Assembly (NCBI GenBank): GCA_022747635.1
Contig: JAKTNV010000076.1
Coordinates: forward strand, 1,367,245 to 1,431,244
DNA: 64,000 nt
Direction of reading: 5' to 3'
Source of the DNA: Hetaerina americana
Lineage: Eukaryota > Arthropoda > Insecta > Odonata > Calopterygidae
Positions 51,571 to 63,483 of this stretch are shown here, piece by piece (position 1 is the stretch's first letter; every line of letters starts with the position of its first letter). A program made the translations under genes and the position numbers. A model generated the notes under the pieces. The model did not search any database, had not been told where the DNA came from, and saw only the letters and a program-made list of their open reading frames with translations.

Positions 51571-51577
51571 TCCCTAC
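51571..51577 (+). repeat. LINE target-site duplication, 3' copy
   Basis: TCCCTAC immediately after the TAA-unit tail; pairs with 49031-49037. Confidence 0.7.
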
Positions 51578-54500
51578 AAATGGCTTATTTTACGTAATTA
51601 TTTCGGTGTTACATTTTGACTGGAAATAAAATTTTGTCGCTAAATTTTGGAAATTATTGGAATTTAGCCCGAGAATGAGCTCAGTGTTCCGGTAGAAATA
51701 AAAAAAATTGAAGCATTCAAATCGATACGATTCGTACAAAAAGTATCAAAATAGATGCTTTTCACTCCATTCCCGTAACAGATCTTATCCTGCAATAAAC
51801 TAGAAAGCAAAATAAATGAAGTACCAGGAGAATTACTTTAGTAAGCCTTTTTTCCGAGCACAACCCTTTAAAAGATATATTATTTTTAACGGTACCAAAA
51901 TTCTGCGAGACAGAAAATAGATTTTAATTCCGACTCATATGTTTCCAGTTTAATTTTGATATAAACACAAATTTTACGCGACAGTTATTAAGGTAAGGCT
52001 ATTTAAATTTCGTCTTACTGATGGATTTTCCTAGGAGTGATGCAATTGACTTGGAAAGCTTTTTTCTTGTAGATGCAAGCATCCATGCTCTTTTTATCTG
52101 ATCTCCAGGTGAGATGCTTTTGCAATGAGTCGCTAAAAATGCAATACTGGTGCCGATTCACCTTAGAGCACGCACGACAATGATTCAGGAAACAACTTTT
52201 CACGCGGAATTAACACCACCTTCACAGAAAGACGCTCGGCTTCCAACATGTGATGCGCGTAGGACAGTGCGATTTGCTGGACACAAGAACTTCCGCGGAA
52301 ACCAAGGGTGGCACAAAGAAAGGAACTGTGCCTCCTCTCCTGAATGTGTGGATTTCTCACTCCTTGGAGTTCACAATTAGCTCGAGCTGAGGCCTTCTCT
52401 CTACTATCAAAACCAACCTTCGGGTCTATTACTGTGGATATCTGAAGCATCGACGCACAACAGACACGCAGAGACAAAATGAAAACGAAAAAAACTGACG
52501 CGAAGATAAATAGGTATTTCGACCCTCGAAAAAGGCAAAAGAGACAAAATTCGCCAACGAATACAAATTCGGTGGACTCGAGGGAGAAACCGAAGACGGA
52601 GGGAGAAAGTGAACCATTTTTTGGAAAGAGGTTAAAAGACGGAGGGGGGTGGTGGGTGATGATGGAGGGCGCCGGAGATAACGGGAGCCGCATAAACGTG
52701 GTGGGGGGGCTGCAATGAGATGGATCACGTGAGAGAAAGGGCCTCTTCACCCACGCCGCCTCCGCAGCGACCAACGGCCCGCCGCGGCGCGTGGAGACTT
52801 CAACGGGAGAGACGGTCCCGAAGGTGCCGGGGCCGCGGAGAGGGGTAGTGGGAGGGAGGAAGGGAGAGAAGATATGGGAATGGGGGTGAGAAGACACTGC
52901 GTGGCATGAAATAAAAAGGCGGGGTTGCCGGACGAACGGGAACGACGCGAATCGCGGGTGGAGACCGAGGGACGCAACCATCGCGAGGGGCGCCCGCAAC
53001 ATCCGGAATCGATCGATCCCGCAGGCCGCCTTCGATCGCGGACGGACGAGGGGCGGCCTCTAGCTCACTTCTTGGTTTTAGCGTACACATTTCACTGCTG
53101 GGCCCCACCGATGATCCATCCTGCGAAAATGTTCATGTCTCAGTAGGATCATCTGATACACGAGCTTTGCTAGACTGAAACGTATCTTCATTTGATGACG
53201 CGAAACTATGATTTATATCTTCTGCCCAGACTTACAATTAAGAGCTTAGCCGACTGAAAGAGTATGCTATGGAATAAAATGGTAAAAAATATGTAGGGAA
53301 TTGTGTTTCGCTGGCGCACACACACACACAAACGTCATTGAACCCAGCGGTAATCTATGTTTTCACTCAAGGCTGAAATTTCTCCTTACAAATTAGAATA
53401 CAGCAAGTTGCAAGTAGGGATCCGAAGTGGTATTATTGGAAGGATGAAAATATTCGTTTCAAGTGAGATTTTGAAATTTTCTCCCTCCTCCTCAAGTGGT
53501 TAAGTGGAATTGGAGGGGATTGGCGAAAATAACACGACGCGGTTAATCAATAAGAAAAGGAAGTCTAGTCTCTTTCATCCAACCTACAATCTATTTCTGA
53601 TGCCCGAAGAAGAACGCTAGTCATCTTACGCGAATGGGCGTTGAACGGTTGTAATAACTGCACTCAAAAATACTATAGATCACACTGCAGTCGATACGGT
53701 GATCATTAAATCATCTCCCTTGATCCTTCTATACCTCTCCACACACACGTGGATAGCGTTTTTAAACCATTCGTATTAAGGAGTTTTATGAGGAAAAATC
53801 AATTTGAAAATAAATTATTCGGCCGAAAATAGCGAGATTGCTTCAATTTTTCATGAATGCAGAGAGAATTTTCCTTCAATTATTTGCATTTATTTTTGGC
53901 CCAAAGCCACGCAGAGAAACGAAAATAAAGCCAAATACAAATCGTACTTGTAAAATCTAGATCCGACAAAGGAGGCTATTCCACTTCGTTTTCATTTGCT
54001 TTGGAAGGAGGGTGGCATGTGATGCAAATACCTACGTGGCGTTCGAAGTGAATAGTGCACAGACGTACGGTCTGACCCTCCGAGATGGGTGAAAGTGTTC
54101 ACACACGTGGCGTGGAATGATTGCAACGTCGTGGGAACAGAGAACGTGATGCAAGGGTGGATGCTGGGAGAAGATCCGGAAGCAGAGTTCGAACGGTATT
54201 CGGCCAGTGTCGAGCGCTCGACCGTTTGATGGGAATTTTCCACGGAGGGTGGCGTCACTGGGATAATACTCAAAATGACCAGGCCATGCGTATTTTAAAA
54301 ACGAGGCTCTATTACGACAGCCCTGATGAAAATATTTCACTTCGAACACGACCCATAGAGTTCGTTTGAGCCGCAAGTACCTGAGGATATACTTATACCT
54401 GAGGATATACTGAGGGTACATATTTAATTCCGACAGTCTTTAGATAAATATTCATCCCAGAAGATTACGAACATTTGAGCCCCTTAAAAATGTTTTCACA

Positions 54501-57500
54501 CTCTTGCAAATTACGCGGGATCGACGATCCCTTGGAACGCACTCGAGAACGAAACTACATAAAGGACCTAAATTGCTATTTCTTGCACTTTCCTTTGTTT
54601 AGTATTTGGTTTTTACATGGTACGCTGAGGCCGTCGTCGCAACAGACAAATGCTGGGAGACCGAAATCCAGTAACACAGCGGGTTGCCATTTCTCAATGT
54701 CACATATCCGGCGAGTCTATTTTTTTGCCAGTTTGCAGGAATGAGGAAACCTTTATAGTTTGGCGGAATAAATTACACTCAGGCGTTCTACTTTTTTTTG
54801 GAGCGGTGATGCATTAAAATAATGCCCTCCTCATTCATGAATAAATTGTGTAACGTCAATCATTAAGGGTCTATTAAGTATTCCTATGCGCAAAAATCAT
54901 AGAAACATTTTCGGTAAAAAATCTTTCCATCTTTTACACCTTTATGATATATTAGGTACAAATTTGCTGATCGCTTAGATAAAATTTCAACCAGACATGA
55001 GAAATGCAATCTTATTTTGGATGTTCGAGAGTTTATTATTTCATGGTTTCATGTTAACGAACATATTTTGTCATTTTTAGTTGTAGCTTCTTTACATGAA
55101 ACTACAAAAAATTACCTTAAATTGTTTGCGCTGTTTAGTGCTACTATCCACATTTTTTGGGAGTTTATTAAGGAGTCGAATGACAGAGCTAAGGTCAATT
55201 GGGCCCTTCGGGATAGGGTGGCAATTTGGTAGATATCATATTTCAGGGAAGGATAGAGAGAAACCTGGCGTCTGAACTGGCCTACCTTAAAATTTGATCC
55301 TTATGTAAATTTTTTTAAAACCAATAGAAGTTATATTTATTTATCTGGCGAAGTGATATTAGAAATAATTACGCACATATTACAGAAATGCCGATCTGCT
55401 GATTAAACACATTATTTTAGAAAATCCTAATCAATAATTGAAACTTAAATTACTGGATACTTAGAATACTTAATCTCTAACATGGAAGTGGTAAGAAAAA
55501 TAAGTGCGACAGGGATGACAGTCCTGTTTTCACACTGAACACAGTTAAGAATCAGGGTCAATACGTGAATATTCGGTGTAAATCTAGGTCCTACTAGTCT
55601 TCGGTTATTAAACCGAGTGTAAAATAATGGAATTGTATAGTTCAATGAAAAACAATTTTTTTCGCAATACGCATCAAGAGTGCAGAATAGTTCAAACAAA
55701 ACAGAAAAAATTGAAAAATTTCCTTAGCATATTGTTTGATGACAATCATTTGAAACATTCTATATGTAGGATGCAAAGAAAAAAAGGGTTAGGATGTTGC
55801 ATAACTTATAGACGGGAGACCCTCTTATCGATTTTCTCCTTGACTTACGAGAATATTTTTGTTTTACAAAAGGATCACCACCTTTAACACATCACTCATG
55901 AAGGCGTTTCCTAGTTGACACCATCCTAAATCATGATTTTTTAAAAAGTATTCATAGCAGATGTATGATATAAGATAAGTATCGTAGGAGAGATGACGAT
56001 ATCAAGAGTTCCCACGCGAATAGAATTACCATTCTCACACTCTAATGCGCAATATTGACTTGGAAAAAAATTAGAAACCGTATATAATATACGAGCCATT
56101 TCACTTGAAAACATAAAAGGCGCAAGAGAGGCTCGAGCCAGAATGCAATATAAATTGGGACAATAAAAGTGAAAGTAAAGAAATGATTTCATCCCATTGA
56201 CGACTAAAATATTAGCATACCGAATCACTGACGCGAAACCCTGCCAAAATAAAAGGAATAAACGGAATCACTCCGGTGTTCCCATGTATTCAGTATAAAA
56301 TTTAAGCCCATGATCCATTGACAAGACAAAGGCGAGGAGGACAAAACAAGCCATCAAATATGCACAATGTGTTTCAGTGGAAAATGATGGCATGCGATAA
56401 TTAAGAAAAATTAAAGAGCCCTGCTGTCGAAATTAATTATCCAGCCGTCGAAATATTGACGCTTTATCTTTCCGAGAACTCGTTGTTGGTCTATTCCAGA
56501 GCGGGGTTTTCGAGGACTCGCATCTCTAAGAACAAGGAGCAGTTTGTGACAAACCAACCTCTCATGCTGTAGAACGACCATGGAACGAGAGGATATAATT
56601 TTTTAATTAGGTACCAATAAATAGAAGTGTTCTGTATGAAAATTCACTGGATTGATTTCCGAATTCGCAACATTTTATCAAAGGAAGAGAGAAATTCTAA
56701 TGTTTTATAGTTTTTAGTCAACTTAAAAAATCGATGAGACCGATAGATAAAACGAGAAAATGCCATTGTTTAAAAATACATAGAAAAATAATCGCAACTA
56801 GCAGGGTGATGAAATCACATTTCCCGACATCCTCAAAGCGGGAATTCCTAATAGCAATGAGGTTTTTCTCGCTAGAACTCTATCTGGATGGGTTTTATGT
56901 CTCCTATTTACGAATCCATTGTCTGTTTACAACAAATACTGTAGAAGACTCAGGACATTAATTGTTCCTGGAATTATGCAGACATTTCACGAACAAATTC
57001 GGAAAACACTCCCGCGACCACATAGCACTTCACATACCACAAGATGAACCGTGGACCGTAAGATTCTCGGCAAATTTAGGGTCCCGGAGGAGACCGGGAA
57101 TCTTGACCTTTTCGAACTCTGATCCCCTTGCTGCAATCAATTTCGCGCATTGGGTCGGAGAGGGAGCTCCGATCAAGTAGATTGCGCCACAATGCATGGA
57201 GGGTTGGTAGACCAGTGTAAGAATGACTCATCTTATGGGACAGACATGCGCACCCCGTGCCATGTCTTCTTATTTCGATGCTTTTTTGGGAAAGCTATGA
57301 TAACGCGTTTTCCCACGGCGCAAGAGAATGCTGAGAATTTTCTATACAATTTCCTCCGGATTGTACCGTTATGCTCAAACAGACCTAACCCGCTTGGCCT
57401 TGCACTTGAGCTGCAGAGCAACATCTTCACTGTTGTGAATGCCAAAACCACAATAAAATAATTAGCGACGGATGTAACTTCTTTCCCCGACCTTAAAAAT

Positions 57501-58980
57501 TTAATGCAAAAATATTTCGGAAAGCAAATATGCATATAGAAATAAACCCCCAAAAATTGCATTTTAAAAGAAAGCAAAGCATACTGAAGTCACACGGAAG
57601 TAACTTACACTGATAAAGAACATCACTGAAATGCATGGGCTTCAATCACAGTGAACATTTAATAAGGCGAGGACCTTTCTAAGATGCATTTACGGTACGA
57701 TGAAACAATAATTGGATGAGTGCCAACAACCAAAAAACAGAATTTCACAGGGTTGATTGGATGCAGCACACCATTAAAATATTTAACAATTAAAATATAG
57801 AATAATGTTGCAAAAAGGTACCATTATTTTACAGCTCATCGACTTGAGAAGTGTATTGACTATATAATATTTTTGTTCTGCCGGGCCATGGGCGCTCACG
57901 GGAATCGAAATTATTAACAACACTACGGTGAAGCCGTAAATTTATCTCCCTCGTATCCGGAATTGGTTAACTGAATACTTGAAGAATGATAACATATGCT
58001 CGATGATTACTCACAGGGATGACAAATAAAAGATGCAAACATAACGCATAACAAGAATAAAATACACATAACCACAACATTATCCAAAATGAATACTTCA
58101 TCAGTTTACTTCACCAATCTACCTACGGTTAAATGGCAACCGGAATAATAGGCCAAAGTATCAACATTGAAATTTTGCACTGTAAATATTTAATGCCAAC
58201 TGCCTATGGTTTGCTACGACAGATCAGAGTATTTACCTTCAATAAACGCAGGAAAACCGTGAACGTAAGCAGTAATTATAACTGGCGTCAAAAACGTAAA
58301 ATATTGAAAAACAGGTGTCAAGTACATACCCTTGTGTACAATTCCTTAGTTGTCATGTCCTAACCAGGTTTCGTTCTGCTATCTTCGGCACTGCAGAACG
58401 ATAAGACACCCACTTTGATATCACTGACAGATTTTAGCGTAACACCACTGACCCACATACGCTACCTATGATAGACTACCTGAACTAAAGGTAGAGTGGC
58501 ATCCAGCTGACTCCATTCTCTTCTGCTCTGCGCAGGTCAATAACAAAATGTATTTGTATCGTTTGTATGGTTCAGTTAGGGATTTATTACTTTTGCTGTC
58601 TTCAAGTTATAGTCATATTTTATCATGATAGAGAAAAAAAATTAATTGATTCCAAATATATTTCGTCGTAATCTTTAGTAATTAAAGTTATCAAAAAAAT
58701 AAAATCATTGCAGAAGGATGTTTCATGTAAGCTTAGGAGGTTGAAAAATCTAATAAAAAAACCAAGAAGCAAATGGAAATTGAAATTTGTTAATGGGAAG
58801 GATAATAATTAACGATGAAATTAATTTTTGAAAATGTTTCGATTTCGAGCCTTGGTTCGAGAGGTAAACAAAAGAAGGACGGAAAATGACATTTGGAGCG
58901 CAGTGTTTGGTGTATGTATTTGTAATGTATTTTCTTAGCATCAATTGTTCTAAATTCGTGTAAAAAAACTCGAGTTAGCC
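51578..58980. other. non-coding upstream flank of GATAD1
   Basis: No recognisable gene between the LINE and the GATAD1 start. A GC- and CpG-rich block at about 52600-53130 yields a 279-codon minus-strand open frame (52163-53002) without motifs. CpG frequency stays normal up to the gene (about 24 in 58021-58920). The 5' UTR and promoter of GATAD1 must lie at the right end, but no TATA box is obvious. Confidence 0.45.
54378..54411. repeat. 16-bp direct duplication, period 18
   Basis: TACCTGAGGATATACT occurs at 54378-54393 and again at 54396-54411. Confidence 0.88.
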
Positions 58981-59280
58981 ATGATATCCGACGAGAAAGA
59001 ACCCGAATGTGTGAAATGTAAGGCTAAAAGTTCCTCAATTTGGTCAACATCAGAATGTGGTGAAGTGTGTAACGATTGTACGGTAGCTGATACCTTGAAA
59101 GAGAAAGAGTCAATTGTAAATGTTCCTAAAGTGGCCAGTGCGCCAGAACCCAGCACAGGGCCTAAATTGGCCACAAGAAAGAGCACGAGAACGACTAGAA
59201 ATTATAAGACTAGATTAAATCCTTATGCCCTTCCCAAACCTCCAAAAGGAAAAGGACGAAGAATTATATTTAAGAAAAGC
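58981..59280 (+). CDS. GATAD1: GATAD1 coding exon 1
   Basis: Exactly 100 codons, from the ATG to the donor GTAAGT at 59281 (phase 0). It holds the zinc finger, a Ser/Pro-rich linker and the basic stretch RKSTRTTRNYK followed by KGKGRR. Confidence 0.93.
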
Positions 59281-60022
59281 GTAAGTTGAATTGGTTTGGA
59301 TGCGGGGCAAAGCATTCTTTTTAATGTTAGTAGTTTTTTTTGTTATTGTAACTGTTAAATTACTGTTTTAGGCGACTAAGGCTCCTTCGGCGGTGGTGAC
59401 AACCGTGACATCAGACTATGTGTTCTACAAGGTAGACATGGAAATTAATATTTTAATTATATTCATTCTGTGAAATTCTTCTAAAAGAATCAATTGTTAC
59501 GAATTAAGAGCAGAAGGATTATTATTCATTTTTAAAGCACTGAAACGTTCAACGAGCAATATTTGCAATCGCTTTCTGGTAGTCGATCTGCAAGTACTGC
59601 AAAAGTTGACGGGACAGTATTTCCATGCAATTGCATGTTCATAGAAGAATATTATAAAGTAAATTGAAATAATTTTATTTTTTAATGAATTCATAATATT
59701 TATAGGGAAGTTACATACAAGTTGGTGATATTGTATCAATGAGAGATGAGGATGGAGACATATTTTATGCACAAATACGTGGGCTACTGCAGGATCAGTA
59801 TTGTGAAAAAAGTGCTGTTGTGACTTGGCTTCTACCAACAAGGATTAGCCCACACCCAGAGAAGGGGTTTGATCCATCTACTTATATTTTAGGTAAGTTG
59901 CAATGTTTCTATTATTAATTGGGGTATGATGTTAAAATCAGGGTACTATGTGAAGAAACAAAAGAAATATTTTATAAAGATATGCTAAAATGGTAGAAAT
60001 ATATATATATATATGTATATTC

Positions 60023-60082
<60 letters not shown>

Positions 60083-63000
60083 GAGGTTCAACTTTCAGCT
60101 TTGGTCTAAGGGCAGTAGGATTCTTTGTAATTTAATATCTGGAACTCAAAAATGAGGGCATAGGTGAGGTCAGCACCATAAAGATATTACAAAGCCTACC
60201 TAGTTGTGTTGAAACACTGATTTCCATTAATATCTAAGTTCATTAATTTAACACTAAATTAATCAGAAGCAATATTGGCCCAGACAGGTTGGAGTTTGAC
60301 TTCAGTACCATAGTGCCCTTATCCTATGTCTTTATGTGTCAGGTAGGTAAATCATAGGCTGGCACAATGGACCATAAAGAAATGGGTCTCCTGTTGAAGG
60401 TCCCCTACCTTGTCAATTTATGTATTAATTTGTGACGTGTTATGTGTGTCAATTCATAAGAACACCTTGTGTTGTCAAAGCCCTTAAAATTCAGCAGAAG
60501 CACCTCAACTTTTAGTCACTTCGTAGCTTAACTGGCTAAATCACTCAGCCAGAAATCGAGGCAACTGGGTTCAAACATTGGTCACAGTGAAAGTCATGCA
60601 TTTGTAAGATACAATCTTCATGGACAGATTTTAAGCGACTTAAAGTAAACAGTGCTTCAGTTAGCTGTAACTTATGGTATCTGTTTTTTTATGTTGAAAA
60701 AGTCAGTCAAAGTGGAACGTGGTGGAAATCACCCATGCTACATAAGTTTGATGAAATAACACTTTCCACATGCAGCAGTTTCAGCTCACAAAGCAGTTTT
60801 CACATGTATGCCAAAACTCAAATGAATCAACCCCAAGTCACAAAGGTTTTAAAGCCTTTCAGAAATTCATGAAACCAGCATCCCCATAAGACCCATTGCT
60901 TCTAGTGCCTTTGCCCCCAACCACCAGGTGTCAAACAGGGTAAAATAAATTTTCAAGGAATCATTCCTAATATTATTCCAAATACACTACTAAGAACTCC
61001 TATGAATTTGTGAACTTGCTTCCTGGCAAAGATTTTGAAGTAAGTGCATTTTGGTATCTTCCAAAGTTATTAAATTATTCTCCTAGGTACCAAGAGCTGA
61101 AGTAATTATTTTGGCCATGGCCCAACTCATGAAGACAGGAACTCCCTGCCCAATGGCAAATGAATTGTGCACCCTCCTGGAAATGTGTAAACCAAAACAG
61201 TGTCCTCTGAAATGGTAAATAATACAAATAGTTAGATTGACTAGCAAAAGGGTCACTCCATGTCCCGATTGTACTTCATTGGTGTTGTTACATGGATGTC
61301 ATGTTTTCATATGGTCCAAAACATTGAAGCAACTGAATAGTTTTCTGATTAAATTATTTTATTATTTAAATTATTGAGATACCATTTTACAATGGAAATA
61401 GATAAAATATAGTGACACAGTTTCCTAAGCATGCCATTTAAATCAATAAAGCTCAAACCACAGATTCAACTTCTTAATCTGTAGGAAACAACTGATGGCA
61501 TCATCCATGAACACCATCAACATCATCTCTCCCAGAAAAATGACACTCTTTGGTTCTCAGGCTATGTCACATTCCCATGACACAGGCCAACAAACTAAAA
61601 TAACTCTGTACCATAAAGCAGATAGTAGCCATCAATGGATAATCTTTACTAGGAGAAAATTGACTCAAATAGCTTAGAAAGAGATTCTCAGTGCTCCAAA
61701 TCTAGGTGATGATGCACCAAAATGATCAGGAATTCCCTTCTTAGGAACCCTTTCTTAGGAATTAGCTGGTAAATTAGTATTACTCCCAAACTAGAGGGTC
61801 TAAACAGTATTTTACGGTAAAATGATTGTAAGAAATCTGCTTGGCTCTACGAAGGACGAGGAAGAGCCTTTTCAGCCAAGTGGCTCATATTTACTGCATT
61901 GCTCAGATTGTAAGGCCATTTGCATCTGCCACCTAGGAATAAAGTTTGACACCCTAGCGAAAGTTCACCTTGTGTGTTTCATCCACAGTAAAAATAACCA
62001 AAGTTTTCATTTCACCTTACATTTACTCGAAAACGGACACAGCAGTCGTTTCATCCCGGGAGTTATGCATCTGGTGAGATAAAGACCCAAGTTAGATGCC
62101 CTAAAAGAGTTCAAAACATTGAGAGCCATGTGAATTCAAATATATGTTATCTTCTTAAGGAATACTTGTACCCCTAACATTCCCCTTATTAGCCTTCCCT
62201 GACTCATGGACCAAATATGAACTCCCCACCACTTTCGATCCATGTATACTGCCAGCTTAATATGTATTGTCACCTGATGATGTTGCAGCGCAATGAAATT
62301 ATGGTCATGGAAAGTAAAAATTTCAGTGCTATTTCACTGATCTTTCAAAGTACGCCAGTCCAGCAACACAAGCAACAAAATGAGTTATATATTTTGTGGC
62401 ATTAAAGGTTGACTCTCTACGTACGGTACGAAGAACACATTAAAGTAACATTTGGGTGTTATTTGCAAGTTCTTACATTTGAGCAATGTTGTAATTATAT
62501 TAACTACCATTTAAGGATAACATTTTTTATTGTTAAATGGGTACCCAAAGGTGATCAATTTGAACTTTTATGAGTTTATAAAAATGAGTAGCATCATATA
62601 ATGATGATGGTTTGAATGATTAATAAATGAGCATTTTATGAATGTGTTTATACTTTACTAAAGCTGAGTTGGAATTCTCATTTGCCTCTCGCATTGCATG
62701 AATATTTTGAATGGCTGAAAAAATCTAATCCATCTGATTACACTTGAGAAGTAGATAATTTCTCTGGATTTTAATGCCATCACTTTTTCCTTGAACTCAA
62801 ATTTTCTCTACCAGTGCCAGAGGTCTCTTCTGAGATGAATACTAATTAGTGAAGGCTGTCAATTAAGTGTATATTGCCCTATTATTTCACCAATTTCCTA
62901 AAATCTAGCCACTATACATGTTAACCAACAGCCCCAGGCAACATAACGACACTGAGGCTAGCAATATTGATAAAACATTATTAAAATATTTTATTTGAAT

Positions 63001-63483
63001 AAATGCGATATTATGATTCAATAATAGAGAAAGGTAGATAATTCAATTTCAGCTATTTGCATAACCGTAAAGAGATTCAGAAAGTAATATTAAACTTTGG
63101 AACATTCTTAACTTTTTCTAAATCATAAAACAGAATTATTTGCACTGCTGGGAGCATTTAGTTCCTGAATGGTTTAGTTTCTAATTTTGTTTTTTTTTTC
63201 TCTTTGCACCCAAAATAAAATTGTGTTGTGGCTAGGGTTTATTCAATTTTGTAAGAATTTAAAAATGTTTTGTATTAATAAAAGTAATCAATTCTTCTTC
63301 TCAGGTCCTGAGGAAGATATCCCAAGGAAATTGAATTGCATGGAGTTCATAATGCATGCCCCTTCGGAATATTTCAAAGCGAAAGATTCTCCATATCCCA
63401 CAGTCAACAGTAGAGGAGAGGGTTATTTTATATGGACTCGATTGCCAGTGTATGAGAAAAATGAAACCAAAGATAACGATTGA
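58981..63483 (+). CDS. GATAD1: GATA zinc finger domain-containing protein 1, four exons (241 aa)
   Basis: Chromatin protein; in vertebrates GATAD1 is reported with the KDM5A/SIN3B/EMSY complex at H3K4me3-marked promoters. The coding parts 58981-59280, 59372-59431, 59706-59892 and 63305-63483 join in frame over 726 nt. All introns are GT-AG. The N-terminus has a GATA-type zinc finger with Cys10, Cys13, Cys30 and Cys33 and the SSSIW core. A basic KGKGRR..FKK segment follows (about 90-99), and then the conserved C-terminal domain (YVFYKGSYIQVGDIV, YAQIRGLLQDQYCEKSA, PEEDIPRK, HAPSEYFKAK, GYFIWTR). The finger spacing is 16 rather than the usual 17 residues. The protein is a little shorter than the human one, mainly between finger and basic segment. 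The start ATG has G at -3. The gene is complete in the window, except perhaps for its 3' UTR. Confidence 0.95.
59372..59431 (+). CDS. GATAD1: GATAD1 coding exon 2 (20 codons)
   Basis: Small phase-0 exon between the acceptor TTTTAG (ending 59371) and a donor GTAGAC (59432), which is weaker than consensus. It encodes ATKAPSAVVTTVTSDYVFYK, matching the junction where human GATAD1 reads towards a YKG motif. Intron 1 is 91 bp and intron 2 is 274 bp. Confidence 0.9.
59706..59892 (+). CDS. GATAD1: GATAD1 coding exon 3
   Basis: Starts after the acceptor TATAG (ending 59705) and stops at the donor GTAAGT (59893), leaving phase 1. Encodes GSYIQVGDIV through FDPSTYIL, the best conserved part of the family. 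Confidence 0.92.
60000..60080. repeat. TA microsatellite in GATAD1 intron 3
   Basis: Long TA array bordered by CATTATATA on the left and TATATAATG on the right, the same inverted borders as at 41295-41320. Confidence 0.93.
60520..60602 (+). repeat. tRNA-derived SINE in GATAD1 intron 3
   Basis: A good A box (TAGCTTAACTGG, 60524-60535) and B box (GGGTTCAAACA, 60567-60577) are 31 bp apart, as in tRNA genes. The arms do not fold into an intact tRNA and no short acceptor stem closes it, so a SINE head is preferred. Confidence 0.55.
63305..63483 (+). CDS. GATAD1: GATAD1 coding exon 4 and stop
   Basis: Starts after TTCTCAG with two bases completing the split glycine codon. Encodes PEEDIPRK, HAPSEYFKAKDSPYP and GYFIWTR, and ends with TGA at 63481-63483. 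Confidence 0.93.

Larger units (their letters stand above)
59893..63304 (+). other. GATAD1: GATAD1 intron 3 (3.4 kb)
   Basis: Bounded by GTAAGT and TTCTCAG. It contains a TA microsatellite (about 60000-60080), a tRNA-like SINE (60520-60602) and a CpG-normal insert-like block (about 61810-62440). The rest is very poor in CpG. Confidence 0.9.

Noticed and set aside
52163..53002. 279-aa minus-strand open frame
   Set aside because: It crosses a GC-rich block, has biased composition and shows no domain. Kept only as a finding about the block.
61822..62082. 86-aa open frame in GATAD1 intron 3 as an alternative exon
   Set aside because: No similarity to GATAD1 and the conserved protein runs directly from exon 3 to exon 4.
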